DNA of 16,074 nucleotides from an uncultured Bacteroidia bacterium (GCA_938040915.1 CALHZE010000333.1:1-16074); one strand, 5' to 3'. Counted from the stretch's first letter, positions 8,601-16,030 are shown. Program-made: numbers and translations. Notes: generated by a model from the sequence alone, not told the origin.

Positions 8601-9367
8601 ACGACAAGCCCGTCAAGGTGAAGGTCGGTCAGGAAGCCACCCTCCCGATTGTCACCGACCCTGAGGGGGCAGACAAGAGCCGCCTCGAGTACGAGTCGTC
8701 TGACCCGAGCATCGTTACCGTAGACAAGGACGGTAAGATCAAGGGGGTGAAGCCGGGCAATGCGAAGGTGAAAGTGACCGACCCCGTGAGTGGCAAGACG
8801 ATAGAGTTTGATATTCGGGTGGTGGAAAAAACGACAGACCCGTCGAAGCCTTCGCTTGAGTCCTTCTCGGTGGTACGGAGCGCACTCTACGTGGTTAAGA
8901 ACTTCGATGCGATCGTGCCGCTTAACGTTGAGCCCGAGAATGCAGATGTGAGTGGGCTTGTATGGTCTACGCAGGATGCGGGGATTGCCGCGGTGAGTGA
9001 AAGTGGCGTGATTACGGGGGTAGCCCTCGGTCAGACGGTGGTGACCGTTGTAAATCCTGCTACGGCAGTGTCATACGCGATAAACGTGACGGTGATTGCC
9101 GAGGAAACGACGGCGGTAGAAGAAAACCTGTTGGCGGATGTGACCGCAGTGCCCAATCCGTTCGCTACACAGTTGACGGTGCGTGGTTACAAGAGCGAGA
9201 ATGGTCGTTATGAGTTGACGAGCTTGGGTGGCGTGACCCTCCGAGCAGGTAGCCTCTGGAGTGGCGAGACGCAGATTGAGACGACCGACCTGCCGACGGG
9301 GTTATACCTCCTCCGCCTCACGACCGCGACGGGCGAAACCAAGACCCTTAAGGTGGTCAAACGATAG
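2645..9367 (+). CDS. Giant T9SS-exported surface protein A: BspA-like solenoid plus Ig-like stalk
   Basis: The protein is 2240 aa. It has a signal peptide (MKRR, hydrophobic core, cleavage after SALA, Ala25), then an N-terminal domain (26-150, beginning YQANAFVTRWRGS and containing LQWGNIKW). A solenoid of 20 DUF285/BspA-like repeats of about 25 aa (W172 to 681; pattern W-N/D-V-x3-V-x-D/N-M-x2-MF-x2-C/A-x2-F-N-x-D-L-S) follows, with a cap at 682-712. About 15 Big_2-like Ig domains (765-2160) follow, split by a Pro/Asn-rich linker (1581-1605) and DPNKP-type joints. The end is a T9SS type A sorting domain (2169-2240: VPNPF, then LPTGLYLLRL, ending KVVKR). Such proteins cross the outer membrane by T9SS, lose this domain to PorU and are linked to anionic LPS. 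BspA relatives are adhesins that bind host matrix proteins; the ligand here is unknown. It appears to be a single-gene unit, ending at a hairpin shared with ribE. It is a paralogue of protein B. Confidence 0.93.
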   Translation: MKRRICYGLLLAVLLSLWGTHSALAYQANAFVTRWRGSTAEDSKLRVMGADGKLTYYKVTSGTINKVGDEVSLNISDGKKFTTINFKTEAGQEYLVEITGPKVYAFQVGTPNDFVEVLQWGNIKWQSLSEAFKNCAKLKNLPDAAPDLSACGSLSGMFQGCTELVTIHADKWNDAVSNVNHFGSMFSGCQLFNDNVSGWNVENILSMNSMFANCGKFNQNLSAWGPKLKRVRSMVSVFQSCIAFEGAGLEDWNVSNVENFSYMFINCSALTMKPEKWDVSKAQSLASMFSGCSYFEGQLDKWNVKNVTDFSYMFSNCGRFQGKVDEWLVGENSATDLTAMFRGCGKFNGDIRRWNVSKVTNMSYLFSQCVQFAQNIFEWDVAQVTDMSYCFDGCVNFTHDLQSWDVSNVLSMRGMFRGAKNYNRSFEAWKDRVSNVTDFSEMFQGCSDFTGSGLNGWNVARGENFAWMFSGCYAFNGIITRWNMGKAKSTKRMFNECTVFNADISSWRPLRVEDASGMFANAKAFHRDLKDWRMPRLIDMSFMFAWCDEFECELKDWDVAQVRNFEQTFVNCFKFRSDLSSWDVSNGENFAGMFRYARSFTSDLSRWNVSLATDMKQMFYEASKFTSDLSRWNVSKVTDMSEMFYRAKFFNSDISQWKVSHVTDMSGIFEEAAAFNCPLGSWDISGLTNKNISLSKCGMGVANYERTLLGWLHLDGVPHGIQLTADELRYRKDSEAATARKTLHDTKAWNITLDRESDGPSFRKLELTPTLTTINLGEEHEVTYKITPHEDNPVLNWTSTNESVAAYDSNTGKVKGKKVGSAIIRCQVGSDNSERAYDELFVNVVILVEKLEFKQPKYDNLPVGETFDFAKELTITPPNATNKRLHWESSRPDIISIDENTGLATTFIKNPAAIGEAVISVWATDQEKTHAAKAEVPVKVVEIDATSIVADPQEVNAKPGSRLQLGVLFTPANTTHRQVTWSSPDANLIEVLDAAKGLILVKDKESDPEYGGFAVDLTVKHTTPHGTLEATCRVNVLVKNLTFPEKLTVSPEVLEMDIHEEKQITATLVPSHVFNTDLVWATKNSKVATVKDGKVTGVGKGETIITVWSVVDRNVFAQTKVKVNEVLVSDIIFDKTVANYVASDDLFEFPEEVESTIPYRLEPSNASNREVKWESENTEWVSVDEHTGRLKGLPAGKSKVVTIKATALGGSNIYRECKVRVVELLTPRSISIQQDLFVMPDTRGQFDVIYDPEEVTDRLVTWESSDPNIFAVYSDGSYWAREAGNVKVTVTLVSDPRKQAKCNVKVLPRLATQSLSIVKELSLGLGAEYKYTPEILPVNATDRDLVWTLVAGKKNITLDAHTGIVKGIALGSARISVALKSNPTIKATSDIVVVNKKPLTSDIKFKEESYEVEEGHSLDLELEYTPADANDLTLEFKSENETYVMVVNSPASYAAARIHGRLFTDNQWITITGTNLVTQKTFTTKVRVLAPKGSEIPAPSEFSTVLPSLTILEGNTGYIELKDLKPKNSDPRKLDWHSENETVATVSPTGSVFGKKAGQSTITISGNGHSATIVVYVVKQGATPGPTPQPNPDPNNPNNPDPNKPALENFFAPENTPVGVVVGGKTYIHLKTQPEGANTGNLTWTSEDPAIAEVKNGVLTGIAVGDTKVTVSDNNGKSVTFDVKVFERPATEDPNKPSLIDFEAPEKLPVTIELGGKTKVKLRVIPENADISRLKWESGDPTKVTVDENGVCSGLAVGETTLKVSDPISGRSVTFAVEVKAANNPNNPDPSKPALEELLGVENDPVGVVVGGFTYVHLKTKPEGADTSGLTWESENTSIADVKNGVLMGIAKGETKVKVTDKNGNAITFNVNVVERPSTEDPNKPSLIDFDVPAKLPVGVVLGGKTKIRLKVTPIGADISRLKWEAADETKVTVDENGVMSGLAIGKTTIKVSDPVSGRSIEFEAEVVENTGDPTKPIMNDFDKKDDKPVKVKVGQEATLPIVTDPEGADKSRLEYESSDPSIVTVDKDGKIKGVKPGNAKVKVTDPVSGKTIEFDIRVVEKTTDPSKPSLESFSVVRSALYVVKNFDAIVPLNVEPENADVSGLVWSTQDAGIAAVSESGVITGVALGQTVVTVVNPATAVSYAINVTVIAEETTAVEENLLADVTAVPNPFATQLTVRGYKSENGRYELTSLGGVTLRAGSLWSGETQIETTDLPTGLYLLRLTTATGETKTLKVVKR
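3158..4687 (+). repeat. DUF285 solenoid array of protein A, 20 units of about 75 bp
   Basis: Twenty units each begin with Trp. Most are exactly 25 codons, unit 1 is 27, and units 3, 7 and 11 are 28, 27 and 28 codons. Trp of unit 2 is residue 199 and Trp of the cap is residue 682. The distance of 483 residues equals sixteen 25-residue units plus 28+27+28, so the register is exact. The unit is conserved in protein but varied at synonymous positions, so it is not a recent DNA-level expansion. Confidence 0.9.
7460..8575 (+). repeat. Two-domain tandem duplication in the Ig stalk of protein A
   Basis: Ig units 10 and 11 (7460-7735, 7736-8023) repeat as units 12 and 13 (8024-8299, 8300-8575). Both matching starts are offset by 564 bp (188 codons). 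Unit 10 and unit 12 share PVGVVVGG and the spacing to HLKT; unit 11 and unit 13 share SLIDF, ADISRLKWE and KVTVDENGV. The joints are DPNKP or DPSKP. Many synonymous differences show that the duplication is not very recent. Confidence 0.85.
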
Positions 9368-9431
9368 TGGCATAAAGTAGTTTATATATTGAGAATCTCT
9401 TCTCTGATACACGGTTCGTCTGTGTAATGTA

Positions 9432-9461
9432 AAGGGGTTGCCTCCCGCGAGGCAACCCCTT
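9432..9461. terminator. Bidirectional hairpin terminator between giant gene A and ribE
   Basis: A perfect 13-bp stem (9432-9444 with 9449-9461) closes the 4-nt loop CCGC. On the plus strand it is followed by CTTCTT. On the minus strand a short T run overlaps the stem end. It lies 64 bp after the stop of gene A and 50 bp after the end of ribE on the other strand, so it suits termination of both converging transcripts. Confidence 0.85.
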
Positions 9462-9511
9462 CTTCTTGCTACGGGCACAATACATAAAATTGTCCCCGTC
9501 AACATACTTCC

Positions 9512-10114
9512 CTACGACTTTGCCTCTGCGGCAAACTCTAACAGCTTGGCGACATACTTGCCGAGGATGTCAAACTCGAGGTTTACGACCGTCCCGACGG
9601 TGAATGTGTGGAAGTTGGTATGGTCGTGTGTGTAGGGGATGATCGCTACCTGAAAGCCCCCTTTACGCGAATTGACCACCGTGAGGCTTACGCCGTTGAC
9701 CGTGATCGAGCCCTTCTCTACGGTAATCATCCCCTTCTGCGGCTCATATTCGAAGGTGTAGAGCCAACTCCCATCCTCGGGGGTTACCGCAGTGCAGCGT
9801 GCCGTCTGGTCTACGTGCCCTTGGACGATGTGCCCGTCGAGACGTCCGTTCATCATCATGCTCCGCTCGAGGTTTACCTTACTCCCCACTTCGAGCAAAC
9901 CGAGGTTAGACTTGCGGAGGGTCTCCTCGATGGCCGTCACGGTGTAGTGGGTGGGCTGGAGGTCTACCACCGTCAGGCACACCCCGTTGTGGGCAATGCT
10001 TTGGTCAATAGTGAGCTCGGAAAGAAACGAACACGAGAGCGAAAGGTGTACATTACCGCCCTCGCGCGTGATGGCGCGTACAACACCGACTTCTTCTATA
10101 ATGCCAGAAAACAT
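9512..10114 (-). CDS. ribE: Riboflavin synthase (alpha chain)
   Basis: The protein is 200 aa, close to the usual length, and complete. It catalyses dismutation of two 6,7-dimethyl-8-ribityllumazine molecules into riboflavin and 5-amino-6-ribitylamino-uracil, the last step of cytosolic riboflavin synthesis. The family's two internally similar lumazine-binding halves are clear: the start MFSGIIEEVG, HNGVCLTV at 42-49 (Cys46 aligns with the active-site Cys of the E. coli enzyme), GHIVQGHVD at 94-102 (His100), the second-half counterpart NGVSLTVV at 140-147, and EFDILGKYV near the end (Asp182). It stands alone, with no other rib gene in the window, and runs opposite to both flanking giant genes. 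The ATG at 10112-10114 is supported by the N-terminal signature and by a -7 element about 30 bp upstream. The leader would be too short for an FMN riboswitch. Confidence 0.97.
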   Translation of the reverse strand: MFSGIIEEVGVVRAITREGGNVHLSLSCSFLSELTIDQSIAHNGVCLTVVDLQPTHYTVTAIEETLRKSNLGLLEVGSKVNLERSMMMNGRLDGHIVQGHVDQTARCTAVTPEDGSWLYTFEYEPQKGMITVEKGSITVNGVSLTVVNSRKGGFQVAIIPYTHDHTNFHTFTVGTVVNLEFDILGKYVAKLLEFAAEAKS

Positions 10115-10143
10115 TTCGTCTTTATTTATGAGTTACTAGGATA

Positions 10144-10151
10144 CAAAAGTA
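10144..10151 (-). promoter_or_regulatory. Bacteroidota-type -7 element (TACTTTTG) of ribE
   Basis: Read on the minus strand, TACTTTTG matches TAnnTTTG exactly. It is 29 bp upstream of the ribE ATG, giving a start site near 10138 and a leader of about 24 nt. No clear TTG-type -33 element is visible 19-21 bp further upstream. Confidence 0.55.
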
Positions 10152-10169
10152 GGTGTAACGTGGAATTTT

Positions 10170-10192
10170 ATTGTCCCCCTCGGACAATTTTT
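10170..10192. promoter_or_regulatory. Inverted repeat ATTGTCC-N5-GGACAAT followed by a T run: operator or leader terminator
   Basis: A perfect 7-bp stem (10170-10176 with 10182-10188) encloses CCCTC and is followed by four more T (10189-10192). Read on the plus strand it looks like a short intrinsic terminator in the leader of giant gene B. As DNA it is a symmetric site about 20 bp upstream of the ribE -7 element, where a regulator could bind. The sequence alone does not decide between the two. Confidence 0.45.
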
Positions 10193-10242
10193 CCCGTCTT
10201 TCACGTTACTATTAAACACATCGTGTATTCTGGAGGCAGAAA

Positions 10243-10254
10243 CTAACTAGTTAG
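10243..10254. repeat. 12-bp perfect palindrome at the start of giant gene B
   Basis: CTAACTAGTTAG is its own reverse complement and ends 4 bp before the ATG at 10259, where a ribosome-binding site would normally lie. It contains an in-frame TAA (10244-10246), which fixes 10259 as the first possible ATG of the open frame. In RNA it could form only a weak hairpin with a tiny loop. A DNA-binding role is speculative. Confidence 0.5.
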
Positions 10255-10258
10255 TAGG

Positions 10259-13200
10259 ATGAAGATAAAACGTATAACTCTTTACGGCATACTGTTGCCG
10301 TTACTCTTCGTTTTAAGCGGAGGGGAGCTCTGGGCGGGTGCTTATCAACCTGGGGCTTTTGTCACCAAGTGGAAAGGATCGAACGCGAACAAGACCGAGC
10401 TACAGCTTAAGGGGAAAGATATCAAGATTTGGGTCTACAAGACCTCTGGTACGCGCCCCACCGACCCCACGGCTACGCTGGGGAAGGATAAGGAAATTGA
10501 CTTTGAGAAGTGGAGCTTTGACACAGCCGAAGGGCAAGAGTACTATGTAGAGATGCTCGGCGACCTAAAGTCGATCAAGGTCGATTCGTACCCCGATTTG
10601 CGAACCATCGAGCAGTGGGGAAATATCCGCTGGGAAACACTCTACGCGGCGTTTAAAGATTGTAACCAGCTTACCATCCCCACTACGGCTGGGGCGCCTG
10701 ACCTTACACGCTGTACGTCACTCGTGAGCGCGTTTGAGGGGTGTAAGAACGCAAATTTTATTACGATCAATGCCCCCCAGTGGAATGTCTCCAAGGTGCA
10801 GTATTTCAGCTCGATGTTCCTCGGCTGTTCCTACTTCAACGACAACGTCGGGGGGTGGAACATGTCAAGCGCTGCGACCATGTCTCAGATGTTTCAGGGG
10901 TGCGGAAAGTTTAATCAGGACCTCTCTAACTGGGGCGGCGATAAGCTGAAAAAGGTGCGCAACTTTAATCAGCTCTTCCACGAGTGTACCCTGTTTACAG
11001 GGAAAGGGCTTAAGACGTGGAACGTCTCCAACGTGGAGTCGTTTTCTTATACCTTTTATCGTTGCATCAATTTCAACGAAGATATTTCGGCATGGAAGGT
11101 AGACAAGGCCACCGACTTCAGTAGCATGTTCTCGGGGTGTAAGTATTTCGATCAAAACATCTCGGGCTGGAAGGTCAAGAACGCCTCCAAGTTTAAGAAC
11201 ATGTTTAGTGGTTGTGAGGTTTTTAAGGCAGACCTCAAAGATTGGCTCAAGGGGACGAACAATGCCACCGATATCTCAGGCATGTTCGCTGGCTGTCAAG
11301 CGTTTACAGCGGATGTCTCGGGGTGGGATGTGTCGCGCGTGACCGATATGTCGACCCTCTTCTACGGCTGTAAGAATTTCCATCGCGACCTCCGCAATTG
11401 GAAAGTGGGCAACGTGACCAACATGGCACAGATGTTCGAGGGGTGTGGTCTGTTTAATTGCGATCTTTCTAAATGGGAGGTCAGCAAGGTCACCAACATG
11501 TCTGGCATGTTCGCTGGCTGTACCCAATTCTCTCAAAATCTCTCTGAGTGGAAAAAGAAGGTGCTTAATGTGACCGACTTCTCGCGGATGTTCAACGGCT
11601 GTAGCAATTTCACGGGGCATGGGCTTGAGGAGTGGAATGTGCAAAACAGTACCAACTTCGCTTACATGTTCTTCAAGTGTAGGGAGTTCGTCGCTGACTT
11701 GAGTCTATGGAAGATGGAAAATGCGTTATCGACGCGCCATATGTTCAACCAAGCCTCGAAGTTCAATAGCAATATCAGCAAATGGAGACTCTCGAACCTC
11801 GAGGATGCGGCGGGGATGTTCTCTGAGTGTCGCAAATTCGACCAAGACCTTAGCGGCTGGCGTATGCCCAACCTGAAAAATATGTCGCAGATGTTTAACG
11901 CCTGCGATTTATTCCATGCAGACCTTTCCAACTGGGATGTCTCGCAAGTGAAGAACTTTATGGGGGCGTTCTGTTGGGCAAAGAAATTTAATTGCGACCT
12001 CTCGAGCTGGGATGTGAGCAACGCCACCGACATGAGCCAAATGTTCCTCGGTGCACAAGACTTTGCCGGCGATATCTCAAAGTGGGATGTCTCCAACGTG
12101 ACCGATATGCACCAGATGTTCCTCTATGCCTATAAGTTCAATTCCGATCTTTCGGCGTGGGACGTTTCCAACGTCGAGGACATGAGCCGTATGTTTGAGT
12201 GGACACAAGCCTTTAACGCCGACCTGTCGAAGTGGAACGTCTCCAAGGTCACCAACATGGAGCGAATCTTCTCTAATGCCAAAGCGTTTGACTGCTCGCT
12301 CGGCAAATGGGATCTCCAGAGTCTCGGTGGTACGCTCACGCTCGCGGGGTGTAACATGAGCATCGCCAACTATGACCGCTCGCTCATCGGTTGGAATGCC
12401 AACGAAAATACGCCCACTGATATCACAGTGGATGCTTCCTCTGCAATTAAGTACCTCGACGGCGAGACGGCACACAACAATTTGACGACCAAGAAGCGTT
12501 GGACTTTTGTTGAAGACCAAAAGGCAACGCTCAAGAAGCTCGCCTTAGACAAGACCGAGATGCTCTTAGACAAGGGCACCAAGCAAGCCATTACGGCGAC
12601 CGTGAGTCTGCCGGCAAACCCGCCTGCGGTTGATAAGATCAAGTGGAAGAGCAGTGACCCCACGGTGGCGGTTTACCACGAGGCTACCAAGGAGATCGAG
12701 GGGCTCAAGGTGGGGAAGGCGATCATTACTGCCGAAGTCGAAGGGAGCAGCGATCGTGCCTACGATTTGTGCTTCGTCACAGTAGCCATCTTGACTAGAG
12801 ATCTTAACTTCAAGCAAGAGAACTATAACAAGATCCCGCTCAACGAGTCTTTTGACTTTGCAAAAGAGCTCGTGGTGAACCCCAACAACGTGACCGACGG
12901 GCGCTTGCAGTGGGAGTCTCAAGACCAAGGCATCTTAGAGATTGATAAGGAAACGGGGCTTGCCGTGGCTAAGGCGATTGGCCCGACAAAGATCACCGTG
13001 CGTGCGCTAGACGGTTCGTTGAAGTCGAAGACCATTGATGTGGCTGTGGTTACCGTGCCGCCAACCAAGATTGAGGTGATCCCTCCGGTGATTTACCTCA
13101 AGCCTGGGCAAGAACATACCTTCCGCGTAGACTTTACGCCCGCAAGCACTACCGACAAGAGTGTGAAGTGGACGAGCTCATCGCCCTATATCGAAACCCT

Positions 13201-16030
13201 CGTGGAGGGCACGGGCTATGTGAAACTCAAGGATAGCGAAGACCCGAACTACGGGGGAGACTATGCCGACCTCACGGTAAGCTCGGTCGCTGACCCGACA
13301 CTCACGGCGACCTGTCGGGTAAACATCATGTACAAGAAAGACATCGTCCCCAATGAGGTGAAGATTCTGTCTGAACGTGTCATTACAGTCAAAATCCGTG
13401 AGGAACGGAAGATGAAGACTAACATTTTGCCAGAAGACGCGCAGAACAAGACGCTGCTCTGGTGGAGTTCTGACGACGAGGTGCTCTCAGTAGACCAAAC
13501 GGGTAAGATCGTCGGGTTGAAGGAGGGTACGGTCGATCTACGCGCGTCGTCGTTGGTCAACAAGAACGCCTTTGACTATGTAAAGGTGCACGTGAAGAAG
13601 GAACTCGTGACCAAGGTAGAGATCCAACGCCCGAGCGAAGATTATATCTTTGAAATCCCAGACCAAGTGTCGTCGACGATCCCTTACAAGCTTATCCCAG
13701 AGAACGCTTCGGATTTGCGTGTCAAGTTCGAGTCGTTTAACACCGATATCGTTGAGGTTGACCCCGAGACCAACCGTCTGATTGGTAAGACCCCATCCTC
13801 CGAGATTGTGAAGATCCGGATTACGGCGCTCGGCGGTTCAAACATCTTTAGTGAGTGCAACGTGCGCGTTGTCCCCAAGGTGTCTACTACAGCGATCTCG
13901 ATTGACAAGACGCTTTCGCTCGTGCCGGGCGAGAAGGGGAAATTCGTTGTGGGCTACGAACCCACGACCTCGACTGACCGTCTTGTAATGTGGGCGACCA
14001 GCGACGACCAGATCATCAAGGTGGGGGACGATGGCTCTTATCAAGCCGTACAGGCTGGGGATGCTGAAATTACGGTGACCCTGACCTCTAACCACAAGAT
14101 TCAGGCTAAGTGTAAGGTGAAGGTCCTCCCACGTGTAACGACCACAGGGGTAACCCTTATCCAGACGCTCAAGCTCGGTAAGGGGGCGAAGTACACCTTT
14201 GCGCCACAAGTAGAGCCCGCAAATGCTACTGACCAGGAGCTTGCGTGGACAGTAGTAGAGGGGCACGCTAATATCGAGTTTAACGAGATCGACCGCACGG
14301 TGGTCGGCAAAGAGGTCGGTACGGCAAAGGTGCGTGTCTCTTTGAAGAACTATCCGCAGCTTTCTAGCGAGTGTGCTATCACCATCGAGGCACTTGTCCC
14401 ACTCACCAGTACGGTCGCTTTTGAAAAAGAAAGCTATGAGGTAGAGCAAGGAAAGACGCTTGAGCTCCCGCTCAAGTACACCCCCAAGGAAGCGAACAAC
14501 TTGGATTTGTCGTTCCGTTCGGCAGATGACAAGACGGTTTCTATCCAGCTCCACCCCGACAAGTATGGTCATGCACTCGTGCGCGGCTTAGCGCTTACCG
14601 AGGCTGGGAAACCGATCACGGTGACGGGGACGCTCCGCGGGGTTACGCCTGTTCAAGAGTTCTCTACGACGATTACCGTGACCCCAGCTAAGCACATCTT
14701 GCCAGCACCGGCTACTTTCGCCGCAAAGCAGAAGACGATTACGGTGCTTGAGGGCGCAACAGGCGTGATTGCTTTGGATGTAGACCCCGACCTATTCGAT
14801 ATCCGCAAGCTCAACTGGACAAGCTCTGACCCGCTCAAGTGTCCCGTGGAAAACAACGGGGTGGTATCGCCTACCGAGAAGGGAACTTACACGGTGACTA
14901 TCTCGAGTGCGTCGCATTCCGAAACCGTTAAGGTCGAAGTGGTAAGAGCAGAAACGGGGGCTGATGTGGTCGACATCACCGCCTTTGATGCGCCTGCAAC
15001 TCTCACGGTGGTCAAGGGCGCTACGGGTGCAATTGTGCTGAGCAATGTCCAACCCGCAAACGGTTCGCTCACCTCGCTCTCTTGGACGTCGTCAAAGACC
15101 GACGTAGCTACGGTCAATGACAAGGGTATCGTTACGGCTTTGACCGTGGGTGAAACGACGGTTACCATTAAGGCAAAGAACGACACGACCAAGGAGGTCA
15201 CAGTGAAGGTGATCGACGCCTCGAACCCCGAGCAACCCAAACCTGCACTGGAAAACTTTGAGGCACCAGAATCGCCCGTAACGGTCGTAGAGGGTAACTC
15301 TACGCTGGTCAACTTAAAGCTGACCCCAGCAGATGGCGACACGAGCAAGCTCACCTGGACTTCGTCAGATGAGGACATCCTCACGGTAAAGAATGGCGTT
15401 GTGACAGGGGTAAAAGCTGGCGAAGCGACCATTACGGTAAAGGATGAAAACGACAAGAGTATAGAGTTCAAGGTAAAGGTTGTCGCTGCTAACAGCAACC
15501 CCAACGGTGGGGAACAGCCCGCACTGGAAGACTTCTCGGTACAGAACTCCTCGATCTTCGTGGTGCTGAACTATCAGGCTACGATCCAGCTTAGTGTGAC
15601 GCCCGCGAATGCAGACATCTCGGGCTTGCAGTGGAGCTCGGCAAACGATGGTATCTGTGTTGTGAACAAAGGCATTGTTACAGGTATGGGGGTTGGTGAA
15701 ACGACCATCACGGTGAAAGACCCGAAGTCATCGAAGGAATTCACGGTCAACGTTACCGTCGTGGATACGAATACGCCCGTAGAAGAGGCGTTGTTGGCAC
15801 AGGTCGTCGTAGCTCCGAATCCGTTTGCTGGACAATTGCGTATCGCGCACGCGGAGGTTACAGAGGGCGCTTATGCGTTGCTGAATGCCTCGGGGGTTGT
15901 GGTTCGTCAAGGCGTCTTGGAAGGTTCGGAAACCGTGCTTGACACGGCAGACGTACCGGCGGGTCTTTACCTACTGCAACTGCGTACGGCGAACGGTGTA
16001 GCGCGCACAGTGCGTGTAGTGAAGTACTAG
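10259..16030 (+). CDS. Giant T9SS-exported surface protein B: BspA-like solenoid plus Ig-like stalk
   Basis: The protein is 1923 aa and a paralogue of protein A with the same order of parts. A signal peptide (likely cleavage AGA/YQPGAF after Ala28) is followed by an N-terminal domain (29-150, AFVTKWKGS and IEQWGNIRW). Twenty DUF285 solenoid repeats run from W175 to 683 with a cap at 684-713. About 12 Big_2-like Ig domains (761-1850) follow. The T9SS type A sorting domain is at 1851-1923 (VAPNPF, then VPAGLYLLQL, ending RVVKY). Ig units 1-9 and the last unit match those of A one to one; B has two units (10 and 11) where A has five, and lacks the Pro/Asn-rich linker. Export by T9SS and anchoring on the cell surface are inferred from the sorting domain. 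An adhesin role is inferred from the BspA family, ligand unknown. It is transcribed divergently from ribE. No terminator is visible before the window ends 44 bp downstream. Confidence 0.93.
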   Translation: MKIKRITLYGILLPLLFVLSGGELWAGAYQPGAFVTKWKGSNANKTELQLKGKDIKIWVYKTSGTRPTDPTATLGKDKEIDFEKWSFDTAEGQEYYVEMLGDLKSIKVDSYPDLRTIEQWGNIRWETLYAAFKDCNQLTIPTTAGAPDLTRCTSLVSAFEGCKNANFITINAPQWNVSKVQYFSSMFLGCSYFNDNVGGWNMSSAATMSQMFQGCGKFNQDLSNWGGDKLKKVRNFNQLFHECTLFTGKGLKTWNVSNVESFSYTFYRCINFNEDISAWKVDKATDFSSMFSGCKYFDQNISGWKVKNASKFKNMFSGCEVFKADLKDWLKGTNNATDISGMFAGCQAFTADVSGWDVSRVTDMSTLFYGCKNFHRDLRNWKVGNVTNMAQMFEGCGLFNCDLSKWEVSKVTNMSGMFAGCTQFSQNLSEWKKKVLNVTDFSRMFNGCSNFTGHGLEEWNVQNSTNFAYMFFKCREFVADLSLWKMENALSTRHMFNQASKFNSNISKWRLSNLEDAAGMFSECRKFDQDLSGWRMPNLKNMSQMFNACDLFHADLSNWDVSQVKNFMGAFCWAKKFNCDLSSWDVSNATDMSQMFLGAQDFAGDISKWDVSNVTDMHQMFLYAYKFNSDLSAWDVSNVEDMSRMFEWTQAFNADLSKWNVSKVTNMERIFSNAKAFDCSLGKWDLQSLGGTLTLAGCNMSIANYDRSLIGWNANENTPTDITVDASSAIKYLDGETAHNNLTTKKRWTFVEDQKATLKKLALDKTEMLLDKGTKQAITATVSLPANPPAVDKIKWKSSDPTVAVYHEATKEIEGLKVGKAIITAEVEGSSDRAYDLCFVTVAILTRDLNFKQENYNKIPLNESFDFAKELVVNPNNVTDGRLQWESQDQGILEIDKETGLAVAKAIGPTKITVRALDGSLKSKTIDVAVVTVPPTKIEVIPPVIYLKPGQEHTFRVDFTPASTTDKSVKWTSSSPYIETLVEGTGYVKLKDSEDPNYGGDYADLTVSSVADPTLTATCRVNIMYKKDIVPNEVKILSERVITVKIREERKMKTNILPEDAQNKTLLWWSSDDEVLSVDQTGKIVGLKEGTVDLRASSLVNKNAFDYVKVHVKKELVTKVEIQRPSEDYIFEIPDQVSSTIPYKLIPENASDLRVKFESFNTDIVEVDPETNRLIGKTPSSEIVKIRITALGGSNIFSECNVRVVPKVSTTAISIDKTLSLVPGEKGKFVVGYEPTTSTDRLVMWATSDDQIIKVGDDGSYQAVQAGDAEITVTLTSNHKIQAKCKVKVLPRVTTTGVTLIQTLKLGKGAKYTFAPQVEPANATDQELAWTVVEGHANIEFNEIDRTVVGKEVGTAKVRVSLKNYPQLSSECAITIEALVPLTSTVAFEKESYEVEQGKTLELPLKYTPKEANNLDLSFRSADDKTVSIQLHPDKYGHALVRGLALTEAGKPITVTGTLRGVTPVQEFSTTITVTPAKHILPAPATFAAKQKTITVLEGATGVIALDVDPDLFDIRKLNWTSSDPLKCPVENNGVVSPTEKGTYTVTISSASHSETVKVEVVRAETGADVVDITAFDAPATLTVVKGATGAIVLSNVQPANGSLTSLSWTSSKTDVATVNDKGIVTALTVGETTVTIKAKNDTTKEVTVKVIDASNPEQPKPALENFEAPESPVTVVEGNSTLVNLKLTPADGDTSKLTWTSSDEDILTVKNGVVTGVKAGEATITVKDENDKSIEFKVKVVAANSNPNGGEQPALEDFSVQNSSIFVVLNYQATIQLSVTPANADISGLQWSSANDGICVVNKGIVTGMGVGETTITVKDPKSSKEFTVNVTVVDTNTPVEEALLAQVVVAPNPFAGQLRIAHAEVTEGAYALLNASGVVVRQGVLEGSETVLDTADVPAGLYLLQLRTANGVARTVRVVKY
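10781..12307 (+). repeat. DUF285 solenoid array of protein B, 20 units of about 75 bp
   Basis: Twenty Trp-led units run from W175 to the cap Trp at residue 684. The consensus is W-D-V-S-x-V-x-D/N-M-x2-MF-x2-C/A-x2-F-x2-D-L-S. Units 3, 7 and 11 are longer than 25 residues, exactly as in protein A. The unit most typical of the family is number 18 (WDVSNVTDMHQMF). Confidence 0.9.

Noticed and set aside
9608..10246. 212-codon open frame on the plus strand opposite ribE
   Set aside because: It lies almost wholly antisense to a clearly conserved riboflavin synthase and has no recognisable domain; it is a shadow of the codon bias.
10115..10258. Possible FMN riboswitch ahead of ribE
   Set aside because: The -7 element leaves a leader of only about 24 nt, and none of the conserved RFN-element structure is seen.
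13838..14572. Long antisense frame (244 codons) inside giant gene B, and similar ones at 5195-5833 and 6317-6892 inside gene A
   Set aside because: Each is opposite Ig-domain coding sequence with intact protein-level homology to the paralogue. They show no signal peptide or motif and arise from regular codon use in the sense frame.
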